Shown one piece after another: positions 22,310-33,884 of a DNA stretch of 64,000 bases. The DNA lies in assembly GCA_946122785.1 (NCBI GenBank), contig CAMGYJ010000004.1:13166150-13230149 (forward strand). The letters are read 5' to 3'. The notes under the pieces are model-generated. The model saw only the letters and a list, made by a program, of their open reading frames with translations. It was not told where the DNA came from and did not search any database. Within the stretch, counting starts at the first letter, position 1. Each line of letters starts with the position of its first letter. Both the position numbers and the translations under genes were made by a program. This DNA is from Linum tenue (lineage: Eukaryota > Streptophyta > Magnoliopsida > Malpighiales > Linaceae).

Positions 22310-24454
22310 ATGTCGAGATTCGAAGAGTTGTCAATCAGCAAATTCACAAGGATTTTAAAGTTGAAGTTGGAAGAGACGAGGAGAAGCAAGGTCACCTCGT
22401 CGCTGCTGTCCGGGAACGCCGGGCGGGCTGCTCCTCCCAAAGTGGCAACCGCCGCATCGAAGGAACCAACAACAGTGGTCGAGAAAACGATTGCAGCAAC
22501 AGCCTTCCCTTGGACATCACCATCATTGGTGGTCATTCCCCCACCAGTGGAGATGAAGCCGACGATTGATGAGTCCCCGGTGGCGGAGCCGACAACGAAA
22601 GAAGCGCCATCACCTCCAACAGTCTCTGTGAAGGTGCCCAAGGAACGGGACAAGACCGCCGATGTGATTAGTACCGTTGTGACCCAAGAAGAAGGCAATT
22701 TTGTTACCCCTGTTGTCTTTCCAAGCAAAGAGACGATGTTTTTCCTTGAAGAACAACCCAAGTCTGAAATTGCAGGGAGAAGATCAACACAAAGTTGGGG
22801 AGCGAACTGGAAGTTTCGGAAAAAGAAGAGTACGAGAGCAGCCCTTGTCTCTCTTTCGGCGAACGTTGTTAGCCGGGAGGAAATGGAGATTAATCCTGAC
22901 CCAAGGGTAGCTGGTGGACAAGGGAAGAGAGCGGGTGTCAATGCTGCCTCCATTCTTCCCTCAGTCGTGTCAAAAAGACCCGGAGAACCCAGCGAGCCTA
23001 ACGACAGATCGCCAACCACCACCGCTGCGCCACGGGTAATGACGGCAGACCTAGCTGTGATATCGAACGAGGCAGTGACAAGGGTGGAGACGAAGGGTGT
23101 CGGATCGAAATGGCCTTCTAACCGCCTAACGATCTGGCAACTGGAAGAGAAATCAAACGAGAATGATGGCGACGACACTCTCTCTTTCTCAATCGATGGC
23201 AATCCCCATTCGTCGCCAAAGAGGAAGTCGGCGGAGAAGGAGTGCAGCAGCGGCGTGGTGCGACGACGAGAAGCAGCGCAGGCTCGTCGGATTTCTTCGC
23301 CAGCAGTGCGAAACGTTCCTCTAGTGCCACAATCAACGCCAGCAAATCTTGACGCGCGATCGACGATGGCCGGGAAGAAAGAGAGGGCGAGCTGGGCGGC
23401 AGCTCGAGTCCCAGCAACAGCGGCTTGTTTGCCGCCGACAAAGAAAACGTCGCCGAAGAACAAGAAGAGGAAGGAGAAGTCGATCGACGTGGAGATGCTG
23501 AAGGATTCGACAGCAACTCTCCTCGTCTCGTCGACCAACAAGGAGGGGAGTCGGAGGACGGAGCAAGTAGTGGGGCATCAGCCTCGCCGCCGGGGTGCTT
23601 GCGCGTCGCCGGGGACGGGGTGGCCGTCGAGTTATTCGTCGCCAAGATCGGAAATATCGGAGAAGAAGACGAGGGAGGGCAGCGTCCCTCTTCCCCTCGT
23701 CAACCCTAGGCCGCTACTGAGGTTGGTTGGGTTTGCCTTGGACCAGCAAGGCGGGCCGGAGTAGGTGGGCCGGGCTGCTGATCAGATTGTTGGGCCGGGT
23801 TTGAGTAACCAGCGGAGAGAGCCGAATAAAAAGGAAGTCGTGGGCTTCACAAATGAACTTGGACCTTGTCATCCGGAGAGCATTGGGCTGCCAATAAATG
23901 TTCTAATTGGAGCTCTTGTGCATGAGGTGAAAGGTGATGAGTTCATGTGGATGGTAGGTGGGCTTCCCAGGAGACCAAGCCCATTTGAGTTTAGAGGAGA
24001 GTGGAGTCTAGTTGAGTCTCATTTTAATTTGGGCTGCAACTCCTCCCTCCAAGCTATTATGGTCCAAGTCCATAGTGAAGGGAGAAAAGATTGGTTCGTT
24101 GTCACCACCAAACCCATTGCGGAATTGAGGGAGCGGTTCCTTGAAGCTTTCGAGGCGGTTTATGAGAATGGGCTCAAGGAAGAACAATTTTCTGATTCTT
24201 ATTTTGTGGATTTCGAAAAGGAAGAGGAAGAATTGTTCGGCTATGGAGAACGTGACATGAGTCATGTGGGTGGAGAAGAGACAAGGAAAGTTGGAGTTGC
24301 GCGAGAAGAGTTCATTCGTAGAATTGAGCGCAACTGGAAATGTAGAAAGCGAGAGGTCAAGAAGACGGAAGTTAACTGCAACCTTGAGGACAAGGTCACT
24401 TTCAAGGAGGGTGGAATGTTAGGAATATATATTAATAGAATAATAATTAGTAGT
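22310..24454 (+). pseudogene. long non-gag/pol ORF of the LARD-like element with one in-frame stop
   Basis: The frame runs 484 codons from 22310 to a TAG at 23762-23764 and then stays open in the same frame to 24514, entering the 3' LTR at 24417. The product is rich in Ser, Thr, Pro, Lys and Glu and has basic clusters (KKTSPKNKKRKEK) that could direct it to the nucleus. The part after the stop holds a more structured segment (LPINVLIGALVHEVKGDEFM, then AELRERFLEAFEAVYENGLK) and ends NLEDKVTFKEGG just before the LTR, a place and style typical of retrotransposon polyprotein ends. No zinc knuckle, protease or polymerase motif is visible. The function is unknown. The antisense frame over 22276-23541 is treated as a composition shadow. 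Confidence 0.55.
24404..24416 (+). promoter_or_regulatory. polypurine tract of the LARD-like element
   Basis: AAGGAGGGTGGAA directly precedes the TG of the 3' LTR, the usual plus-strand primer position. Confidence 0.85.
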
Positions 24455-24800
24455 GTTAGGATTAGTAGAGTTAGGCGGCTAGGTATAGCCGAATGGGTTA
24501 GGGTTAATTGTTAGGGTTTTGGGTTTATTTCCTATAAATATGTACTTTGAGTTTACGTCATAATCAGTCAAGAATAATATTACAGAAAGTATCTCTCAAA
24601 CCCTAGTCTCTAATCCTTCTCAAATCTCGTCCCTCTCTTCCCTAAAGGTCGTCGGCCATTCTTCTATCTCAACCCCAATTCTGTTCTTCAATCCCTAATC
24701 CCCAATTCTCCTATCTAAATCCCTAATCTCAACCCCTAAATCCCAATCTCACGAGTGCCGAAGATTAGTCTCTAGAATCCTTAACAAGAGGGTTCTTTCA
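24417..24800 (+). repeat. 3' LTR of the LARD-like element
   Basis: 384 bp, TG to CA. It is the same length as the 5' LTR with six substitutions and no indel seen. Confidence 0.92.
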
Positions 24801-24805
24801 GCAAC

Positions 24806-25828
24806 GTTTCAATATAAATGGTTCCTCCGAATTGGGACACAAATTGAAAGGATGCAATCCTTCAATGCAACGCTTGGCTCTCTATAAATAGAGGGACTCG
24901 ACTGGTTGTGGGACACAGAAGACACACACCAGGAACAGACACATTCTGTTTCTTCCATAATAAAACTTCTAAGCAATGCAGTCAAAAGCGCGATTCTACC
25001 TTGAAGCGAAAAGTGGGTAAAATCGTAAAGCGTAAAAGCGTAGGTTTTTTATGCATACTAAAAAATAACTAGAAATCTATTAAGTAGGATATATGCTATG
25101 CAAAATACGAATGCACAGAATTTAGATAAGTCAATAAATACATGCGACTCATGCCTAAAGTAGAACAACTTGTAGCATCTTAATAATAAGTTTGTAAACA
25201 TAAATTTTAACAATAAACCACTATTCCCACTATGCTAATGAATTTGGGAAAAGTCTAGCTGGTGAATTAGATTACTCTATTGAAGTTGAGGATGCATCCA
25301 AGTACCTTATATGTATCTTTTAATCTCAAATGTATCATATTGTTGGTGATTTACTTTTAAAATATACATTTTATAATTAATTTCATGAAAAAAATACTAA
25401 TTTAGTGAGCTAAAAGCGTAAAAACGTAAAGCGTTTTGGAGAACTGGAAGCGTAAAACCGTAAGCTTTTAAGCTTTAAAGCGCAATTTAGTCCGATTTTA
25501 TACACTTAAGTTTTTATATGGAAACGAAAGCGTTTTGGTGACCTAAAAGCGTAAAATCGTAAGTTTTTAAGTTTTAAAGCGCGATTTTGACTGCATTGCT
25601 TCTAAGTGTGTTCTAGTTTCTTAAGCCTAGATTCTAAAGTGGTGGTAGTTTTATCCTATGAAGAAATTTTCTGTAACTCTAGACTTGACTGAGGGTGGAA
25701 ATATTCTTTACGGAAAGTGAACTTTGTTCACGACTCTATCACAATCCTAGTCACCCAGTCTCGGGCTTTCGTACAAATACCCTCGTCCATCTTTTTCCAA
25801 CAACCGTAAAGAATATTTTTCTTGTGCG
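24806..25828 (+). repeat. probable 5' LTR / leader of the copia relic, interrupted by an hAT element
   Basis: A TATA-box sequence (TCTATAAATAGAGGG near 24880) and downstream leader precede the copia gag start at 25829. The hAT element at 24974-25598 interrupts it. No primer-binding site could be found before gag, so the LTR boundary is unresolved. A 14 bp perfect inverted repeat (25700-25713 and 25804-25817) lies in the leader. Confidence 0.4.
24966..25606. mobile_element. non-autonomous hAT-type element 1
   Basis: The element spans 24974-25598 (625 bp) with perfect 8 bp duplications CTTCTAAG (24966-24973 and 25599-25606). The terminal inverted repeat is CAATGCAGTCAAAA. The ends are packed with AAAGCG and AAAATCGTAA words, as expected for subterminal transposase-binding repeats. 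It has no coding capacity. Confidence 0.88.
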
Positions 25829-26494
25829 ATGGCTTGTACTATTCCTTATAAAGAACCTTCTCTCCATGGGAAAATTGAGAAATTCGATGGGGAACATTTC
25901 CGTCGATGGCAAAAGAAGATGCGTTTTCTTCTTACTACTCTCAAGGCAGGGTATGTGATTAGTACCCCATGTCCGGAAGGTAACTTGGAGGAGGAAGGGA
26001 TCGACAATGAGGAATTGAAGAAGCGACTTCGTAAAATGAAGAAGTGGGAGAACGACACCTACCTTTGCGTAGGGCACATACTCAATGGTTTGTCGGACTC
26101 CCTATTCTACATTTACGAAATGTATGCCAATGCCTCGGAGCTTTGGGATGCATTAGAGGCAAAGTATTTGGCCGATGATGCATCGACTAAGAAGTTTCTT
26201 GTAAGTAATTTCAATACTTACAAGATGAGCGATTCTCGCCCAGTGATGGAGCAATATAACGAATTGCTTCGAATCTATGGTCAGTTTACTCAACATAATT
26301 TGAACATGGATGAGGTGATCGTTGTGTCGAGTATAATCGACAAACTGCCACCTTCTTGGAAGGACTTCAAACACATGCTTAAGCACAAGAAGGAAGAGTT
26401 GGATTTAACCCAACTCGGTACCCACTTGCGCATAGAGGAGAACATTAGGATGCAAGAGGGTGTGAAGAAAAAGATTCTTCATCGGTTCATATGA
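25829..26494 (+). pseudogene. copia gag
   Basis: The 221-residue open frame starts MACTIPYKEPSLHGKIEKFD and contains the UBN2-type gag region (FRRWQKKMRFLLTT, ELWDALEAKYLADD, VVSSIIDKLPPSWKDF). The zinc knuckle (CWKCGKLRHFKRDCP at about 26602-26641) lies after the stop in another frame, so the gag product is broken. Confidence 0.88.
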
Positions 26495-26642
26495 GGGAGA
26501 TTGAAGAGTCTTCTTCCCATAAAAGGGAAAGAAACGTTCTCGTGCAAAGGGCAACAATCCATCCAAGGCCGACAAGAACAAGAAGGCTAAACCTTCTTGT
26601 TGGAAATGCGGGAAACTGAGGCATTTCAAGCGTGATTGTCCA

Positions 26643-27215
26643 ATGGAAAAATCAAAGAATAATGGCAATCATCATGTTGGGCAAGGATCTAATGATCAAG
26701 TCCCACAAGATCATATTCCTACTTTTAATTTTGAATTTGATCCAAATTCGGGTATGAATTATGTTTCACTAATTAATGAAGCATATTTTGTACATGATGA
26801 TGATGTTGCTTGGTGGGTGGACTCTGGAGCAAACACACATGTAAGCAAGGATCGCAAATGGTTCAAAACTTACAAAGGACGTGGCACCGTAGAGTTGGAA
26901 TTTACTTTCGGAAAGACTATTGTACTTAGGGATGTGTTACATGTACCTAAGATTAGGAAAAATTTAGTTTCTAGAAGTGTACTAAATAAACTTGGAGATC
27001 GTCAAGTTTATGACTCTGATAAATATGTATTATCTAAATTTGGAGTGTTTGTCGGATTTGGTTATTATAATAATGGTATGTTTATGTTGAATATTATTAA
27101 TAAAATTAATGATATTGTTTTCGCTTACATGACTACCCTTATTGATTCGTCTTTATGGCATGCACGGTTGGGGCATGTGAATTATAAGCGAATGATGACT
27201 ATGTCTAAACAATAA
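26643..27215 (+). pseudogene. copia protease and integrase N-terminus
   Basis: The aspartic protease active site is seen as WWVDSGANTHVSKD. The GAG-preintegrase zinc region begins with LWHARLGHVNYKRM and breaks at a stop at 27213. Confidence 0.85.
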
Positions 27216-27260
27216 CTTCTTCCTTCTTTTGATGCTCAACATGATAAGTGTAAAACTTGT

Positions 27261-28256
27261 ATGTTGACAAAAATCACTAGAGAGCCGTTTAAGTACATGC
27301 AAAAGGAGTCCAAGGTGCTTGGACTTGTACATAGTGATCTATGTGATTTACATGGCACTCCTACCTTAGGAGGAAAGAAATATGTTATCACCTTTATTGA
27401 TGACTATTCTAGGTTTTGTTATGTGTACTTGTTGCAAACTAAGGATGAAACCCTTAGTCGCTTTGGTATATATAAAACTGAAGTGGATTTACAACAAGAA
27501 GCAAATATCAAAACTTTGCGCACGGATCGAGGTGGTGAATACTATGATCCGGCTTACTTCCAAAGTACGAGGATCATACTTGAGACATCTGCACCATTTA
27601 CTCCTCAACAAAATGGGATAGCGAAGAGGAAAAATCGCTCTCTAAAGGAAATGGTCAATTCCATGCTTTCTTACTCTGGTTTGAGTAATGAGTTTTGGGG
27701 GAATCTATGCTAATGACTTGCTATTTATTAAATAGGGTTCCTAATAAAAGGAATGTTACTACCCCCTATGAACTATGGTATAAACGAAAGCCAAACTTGA
27801 AGTATCTTCGAGTTTGGGGTTGTCGGGCAGTCGTGCGACTAACGAATCTTAAAAGGAAGACGTTAGGATAAAGAGGCATTGATTGCATCTTTGTAGGATA
27901 TGCTGAAAATTCTAAGGCATATCGGTTCTATGTTGTAGAACAAAATGACGCTTACTCAATTCATTCTATAATTGAGTCAAGAGATGCCATATTTGATGAA
28001 AATCGATTTTCATCAATGCAACGACCAAAAGACATAGTTCCTCATGTCAATGAGGGGATTGAGGAAGATACTTCGCAATCGACTTTACCCATTATTCATC
28101 AAAGTAAAAGAAGAAAGATTGCAAAATCTTTCGAACAGACTTTCACATGTATCTTGTGGAAGGGTCTAGGGAGGAAGTACACTCTCAATATTTATATTCA
28201 TTTAATATGGAGGATGATCCTAAAACTTTTGATGAGGCTTTGAAGTCTCGTGACAC
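27261..28256 (+). pseudogene. copia integrase, frameshifted
   Basis: The catalytic core shows HSDLCDLHGTPTLGGKKY, FIDDYSRFCYVYLL, TDRGGEYYD and FTPQQNGIAKRKN. A stop at 27711-27713 is followed in another frame by the conserved downstream segment (NVTTPYELWYKRKPNLKYLR, then IDCIFVGYAENSKAYRFYV). The sequence ends before the reverse transcriptase. Confidence 0.85.
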
Positions 28257-28270
28257 TGCCTTTTGGAAGG

Positions 28271-29315
28271 GGGTCGTTTGGATATGGTAATTTAGTGTGG
28301 TAATTGGGCTCAATTTCCACAATATGCAGTAATTGGGTTCAATTATCATGTTTGGTTGTCAAAAAAAATCATGGAAATTGAATAATGGAATTTGGGCCAA
28401 TTACCACAAATGTGGAAATCCAAAATACAACCCCCCACCCCCCCGCATTTCCAATTCCCACGTTTAAAGACTTTTTATTTCCAATTGGGCCCCTGCTCTT
28501 TTACATAAACCCAAGATTAACCCTTTCTTATTTCAAGGGCTATTTGCTCCGTTCGTGTTTTTTATCTTCTTCCTTTTGATTCGTCCCTGCAACCGATACA
28601 AAGATAAGCAAAAATCTCCTCCGATCAGCAATCAGTTAGGACTTAGGAAGCGAGTTTGAGCCTTTGCTCGTCGATAAAATGATGGTGGTCAATGATTCTG
28701 AAGAAGTGAACGCTCTTCTAATTAGCAATCATGGAGGCAGAAGTTTTGGTATGCTCCCCGAAACTTGGATCTGACTGGCGATGCAAATGAATTTGCAAGC
28801 AATTGAAGTCTTTGATCTCTGATCCCCATTTCGTTCATCGTTTTGTTTGTCGACGTCGTATCGAACATCTCTGACATTCTTTTTTTTGCCCAAGTTTGTT
28901 GATCTCCTCCCTTGATGCCCCTGATTGGTTCCTTTAGTCAGATCTGATTCCAAACAAGTCTCAAAATGTCGCGAGAGAGTTTCATCTTTTAATTGTTATC
29001 CTTCCTAATCTATGTTTTTGTACAATTTATCATATAAAGTTGCAAGAGAGTTATGTAAAATGTAAATTGCATAACTGAATGTTGTGGCTGCGTTGAGTGG
29101 TATACTCTGTTGCTAAAAAAATATCAACATGTATAACTAATGAAGGAGGGTATTTTTGTATTTCCTTAAAATTCCATACTGCCAATTTCAACAAAATGGA
29201 AACCTTTCCAAACGTGGAATTTTGTCCAATTTTCACATACCAATTCCTTGGTTTTGTAAAACGTGGAAATTGAGACAAATTCCTACGTTTTCAAATTTCC
29301 ACATCCAAACGACCC
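28271..29315. mobile_element. DNA transposon-like element with GGGTCGTTTGG ends
   Basis: The ends GGGTCGTTTGGATATGG (28271) and CCACATCCAAACGACCC (to 29315) are inverted repeats with one mismatch. Subterminal AATTGG/CCAATT and GTGGAAATT words recur at both ends. No transposase is seen. No convincing target-site duplication was found, so the superfamily is left open. It abuts the truncated copia element. Confidence 0.55.
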
Positions 29316-30031
29316 GTAAGTATATTTGTTGTATCTATTTAAATTCAAACATACACGAACCTAAATTATGAAAATCATATGACTTTTTAACGATTAGTTG
29401 GCCACTGAATCTCCCGTAAGTACTTATTTGGTGTTTTAATACTTTGATTATTTTAGTTGTAGTTTAATACTTAATTTAAATTTCTATCTATTTTATAAAT
29501 ATACAATAACCCTAAAATTGCAGCCCAAATATCACTGGTTCGAATATTGCATATCGAATTGCAATATTAAACATGTAGAAGCAATATCACTTCTTAAATT
29601 AATATTATTTTTCAGAATTACTATGGAGAAATTATATCTTTGTGCAAACTATATGAGACTGGTTCTTTTAATGTTTTAGGCGGGATAACCGCTACATTTT
29701 AAACTTCTTCATAATCTGGCATGATTGGATCCAATGATCATTATACAAGATTGTGTTTAATAGGGTGGCTCATTTCACCACTTTTTGGCTTGTTAATGAA
29801 TTTGTAGGACAATGACAGGTCTACATCTACACTCATCATAATCTACACATCATATAAATGTGAAATGTGAAATGAGAAAAGAGGGATTCCATTTCAAATT
29901 TGATGCGTACAGAGCAATTTTTTAGGGGTAAATTTAGAAGATGCCAGTGCGGTCGGTCTGTTGAGTACGAAAGTAAAAATATGTTTTCATTTAAACGGGC
30001 CCAAACTGTTATTTGGCCCACTAATCGTGCA
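29316..30031. other. AT-rich intergenic DNA
   Basis: No gene, repeat end or RNA gene is recognised between the two DNA elements. Confidence 0.45.
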
Positions 30032-30895
30032 CCCATCGCCAATGCAGTCAAATTCGGGATTTTGATCGTAAAATCGTAGGATTTTAGGATTTTACTTAGG
30101 GATTCCGATCTTGATTTTACTATAAAATCGGTGGACCTTAAAATCGTTTAAAATCGGGACTAAAATCGTTAAAATCGTAAAATAGTACCGAAATCGGTAT
30201 TTTGATCGTAAGAGAACAAAATAGGTGGTTTGAGCCAATTTAAAATAAGTATAACTGTTTCAGCGGAAAGGGCAATGGAATCTTCTCGGATATTTTTCTA
30301 TTAGAAAAATATTCAAAAATAATAAAAATAACCAAATTAGGGTTCGGTTAATCCCTTTCCCTTCACCCCATTTAACTTATTGGTAAAACACCTGTCCTAA
30401 TATTGGAAGTATGTAAGAACTAACATCATTATTAACTAATTAATTTATTAATGAATATATTTGTACCAAGCCACTAACATTACTTATTTTATTGGAGTTC
30501 AATTATTTTTAGTTTTAAATCATACTTAGTAGACGATGTCGAAATATTACTTTGAGTTAAACAACCTAGACATAACATGAAAACAAGAGCCAAACCCATG
30601 AACTATATCCCTTCATCATGAATTATTTTGAGTTACACATTAAATAACAATTAAAATAGTGATTTTGGAACATTAATCTTGAGAATTATCTTATGGAAAA
30701 AAAATCTTCTGAATTATCATTTTAAATTCTATGTGTCTTTGTGATATTAATAATTTACCTTATTAATATTCTTATATGCTATGTTCTATATGGTACTTAA
30801 AATCCTACGATTTTACGATTCGATTATACGATTTTGATTTTACTCCAGTTTTCGATTTTAGGTAAAATCTCCATTTTAACTGCTTTGCCCATCGC
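30032..30895. mobile_element. non-autonomous hAT-type element 2
   Basis: The element spans 30040-30887 (848 bp) with perfect 8 bp duplications CCCATCGC (30032-30039 and 30888-30895). The ends are CAATGCAGTCAAATTCGGG and, inverted, CAAAGCAGTTAAAATGGAG. Both subtermini are dense in AAAATCG words. The AT-rich core is related in inverted orientation to element 3 at 55878-56703. It has no coding capacity. Confidence 0.9.
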
Positions 30896-33884
30896 AGCCT
30901 CTCCAAATCTTCCTATTCTACTCGCCGGGTCATCTCCTCCACTACAAAATATCTCCTCATGTACTCAAAGTTCTCACTGAAACCTAATATCTACAACTTA
31001 GGCGCAGAGGGAGAAACCGATGGATTGTAGCGACCCCCACTATTTTGATAGCTAATCAAGAAGAGCGCGTTTGTTTAATTGTATGGTGATTCACTTAATT
31101 AACAATTTTTATTCCGTTGACAGCCTCCTCTCCGCAATTGTATTGTGTTCACGAAGATCTGAAGGCGCAAGTGCAACATGTCCAGGGGTAAACAATATGT
31201 ATAAAGCGTTGGCCAAATTGAATTGAGTCATTCTACTTGGAATATGAAGATTTTTGCTTAATTGCTTTGGTTCGTGATGCAACTATGTTATGTTTGAAGG
31301 TAGACCAACGCAAACAACAGCACAGCTCCAGGGCTATTCTGCACATTAGGTAGTTGGGGCATTAATTGATAATTATTTGGGATTATTCCTACAAGTACAT
31401 AATTTGGAACGTGCCTTTATATTGCATTGATTAATAGTTGTTTGAGATTTTTCAAATGAGTGATTTGACATGTTAAACTCTCTTATTTTTGAAAATGGAG
31501 TCTTCGAAGTGGAATATGAAGATTTTGGATTAAGCTTGGTTTCGTAACGCCCTTATGGGTGTTTATTCTCTAAAATGCAGCTGTCTTTCAAAGTGCCCGT
31601 TGCAAATGGCAAGTCAGGATACAACGATGGTACCGGTACACGTTTATATCATTAGTAGGTAGCAGATTGTGTCCATTCTACTATATCATTTAGCTAAATA
31701 CTTAGTTGTTCTTTTCAACTAAAAATTATGCTTAAATGCTGTGATTGGCCTCAGAAATGTATGTCTTTGCATTAACTGTTAATGATTGTGAGTTTTGGTT
31801 TAATGGTGAAAAGTCCATTTATTTAGAAGTCTAAATTGGGCAAACCTATTGGACAATAGGAATGCCATACATTAGTGTCGTGGGAGGTTTGTTTGATGTC
31901 TCAGGGTGTTAGATTTTTAAGAAGGTTGTTTGTTGTGGCAAAGAGTCCCTAAAGCTAGCGAGGTATTCCTATGTGGGCTTTTTCTTTGTTTGACTTTTTC
32001 TCGCCTTTTTTCTTATATCTTTTTCTATTTTTGGTTTTTGTGTGCTACCTTCAGTTGCTACGTCTTCATTTGTGAGCCATCTATACTTTTCTTATTCAAT
32101 GCCTAAAAATCATATATACTCGATTGCATAGTAGTTACTAATAGATACATTTATACCAATAGAGAGATTTTAAGTTTTATCAGTTGTTAGTTTTAATATT
32201 TACTTACATTGGTTGTTTATGTAGTTTTCTTTGTAATATTTCTCATTATACAACTAATTACTATGGCTACGTAGTTGTATAAGTGGGGGTTGGACATGAT
32301 AGTTCTTAGAAGCATCAATACTTGAAGGTTATTATAATGACCAAATTCTAAAGTTATGGTTTGCCTTCAACTTGCTTGGAGCATTTCAATTATGCATCAA
32401 TTGTTCTCTCCGTGTAGTTAACTCTCAGACAAATCGAAAATCTTGCTGATATGTGCTTGATTGTAGTTAAATTTAGGGTTCTACTGCATTGTTGCTTTAC
32501 TCTTTTTTCGTGGTTGAGTCTGCTTCAAAAAATTTAGTTTGATTTTAGAAAATTTTGCTTCTGCAGTCCTGTCTTGCCACCAACGCGTTCAATAGATGGA
32601 GACGGGAGAGGCGAAGGCTATTTTTGTGTTGTTGTTGCTGGTTTAGGGTTCGGTTTGTGAAGAAGAGGGAGAAGAGAGGGGGAAAGGGAAATGCAGGAGA
32701 GGGGGATAACTCTTTTCTCCGACAAAAATGGAGTGAAGAAAGGAATAATGATCAGTAAGAATATGGTTATCTTACATAACGGTCTCTATTCTGTTTGAAT
32801 TGAGCTTGAGAGGCAGTGATAAGGACGAGCTGCAACCAATTCATAGTGAGAAGAGAGCTATGAACTGTGATAATGTCTTATTTCAAGTTAGAAGGTAGTT
32901 TCAGTATAAGGATTATTTAATTTGACAAGTTGTTTCGTCCATGATTCTTGGTAGTTTCAGTGCCATTCTAGCCAATGTTTAGTCTGTAATTTTTGAGAAT
33001 TGATGTGCGAGTAATGACTTTCACTTAGCTTCAAGTATTATGTGTGTATTTATTGGCATGTGATAGAATTCTCTTTTCCTTTTCATTGAATTCATTTTCA
33101 TACTCTAATTGTATTATTTTTACATAGGCAAATCATGCTCGAGATGGCAACTCGCTGATATGGCTGGTGCAAGGAATGAAGCCATCATTAGAATTCAGAC
33201 CGACAACGGGGAGGGATGCCCAAGACTAATTCAATGATGATTGATGATGGTATAATAAAAACTGCAGTCTGCATCAGCACCAATTTATAGGCCTAAGTAA
33301 AGGTATTCAACCCAGAACTCTGCTTAGCGCTAAAAATTGCCCTCACCCAACCTTGATCCTGTTTGACCCACTTCTGAAGAGTCAAGATATATGACTAATC
33401 CTCCCCGTTCGTATTTTCTTATTGACTCTTTCTGACCCTGTAGGTTGGGGCGGGTCGGGAAGAATTGGATTAGTGGGTCGGTCCTAATCAAGTGGAATCT
33501 CAATCCCTTCACTCTCACTTGCTTTCTCTCCCATTCCACAAGTGGGTAACATACAGTAATCCGGCCAACGGGCCGGGTAATAAGCTAGTAATGGTTGTAT
33601 TTGGAGATAATATTTGGAGATATTTGAACCAGACCCTATAATGGGCTCAATTGCGAATGGGATTGTGGGCTTCAGAAGTCTTAAGACCAGGTCCGGAGTG
33701 GCCATCGGCCTCGTCGGGAGAAGAAGTAACAAAGGAAACTAAGAGCGGCCTGTTTGTGAAACAGAAACACATACTTTTTTTTTATTAGTGGCAGTAATCC
33801 AGTTTCCACCCAGAAAAAACAACACAAAACACCTGAAATCTTGTTCATATGCCTTCACTCTACTCTCGTTTCCCAAACTGACGT
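30896..33884. other. intergenic DNA without recognisable gene
   Basis: The stretch is T-rich with scattered short GC-richer blocks (about 32570-32760 and 33130-33240) that could belong to a non-coding transcript or a decayed gene. No family-level protein similarity, splice-consistent frame or RNA gene could be supported. Confidence 0.35.

Larger units (their letters stand above)
21881..24805 (+). mobile_element. complete non-autonomous LTR retrotransposon (LARD-like)
   Basis: The element spans 21886-24800 with perfect 5 bp flanking duplications GCAAC (21881-21885 and 24801-24805). The two LTRs are 384 bp each and start TGTTAGGAATA. A tRNA-iMet-type primer-binding site (TGGTATCAGAGC) follows the first and a polypurine tract precedes the second. 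The interior (about 2.15 kb) carries one long frame with a single in-frame stop and no reverse transcriptase, integrase, protease or RNase H. By eye the LTRs differ at 6 of 384 positions, so insertion is recent (about 0.6 My if 1.3e-8 changes per site per year applies). Mobility would need enzymes supplied in trans. Confidence 0.93.
25829..28270 (+). mobile_element. truncated Ty1/copia retrotransposon
   Basis: Gag, zinc knuckle, protease and integrase are readable in the copia order, but reverse transcriptase, RNase H and the 3' LTR are missing. The sequence stops within the segment before the reverse transcriptase (DDPKTFDEALKSRDTAFWK) at about 28268, where another repeat begins. Several frameshifts and stops are present. 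Confidence 0.88.

Noticed and set aside
22276..23541. 421-codon antisense ORF inside the LARD-like element
   Set aside because: It is the mirror of the long sense frame in a GC-rich, stop-poor region. It has no domain, and its composition follows from the sense strand.
30896..33300. Possible spliced gene between hAT element 2 and the cysteine-rich peptide
   Set aside because: No splice-consistent frame or known domain could be assembled; short ORFs such as 32555-32758 are low complexity.
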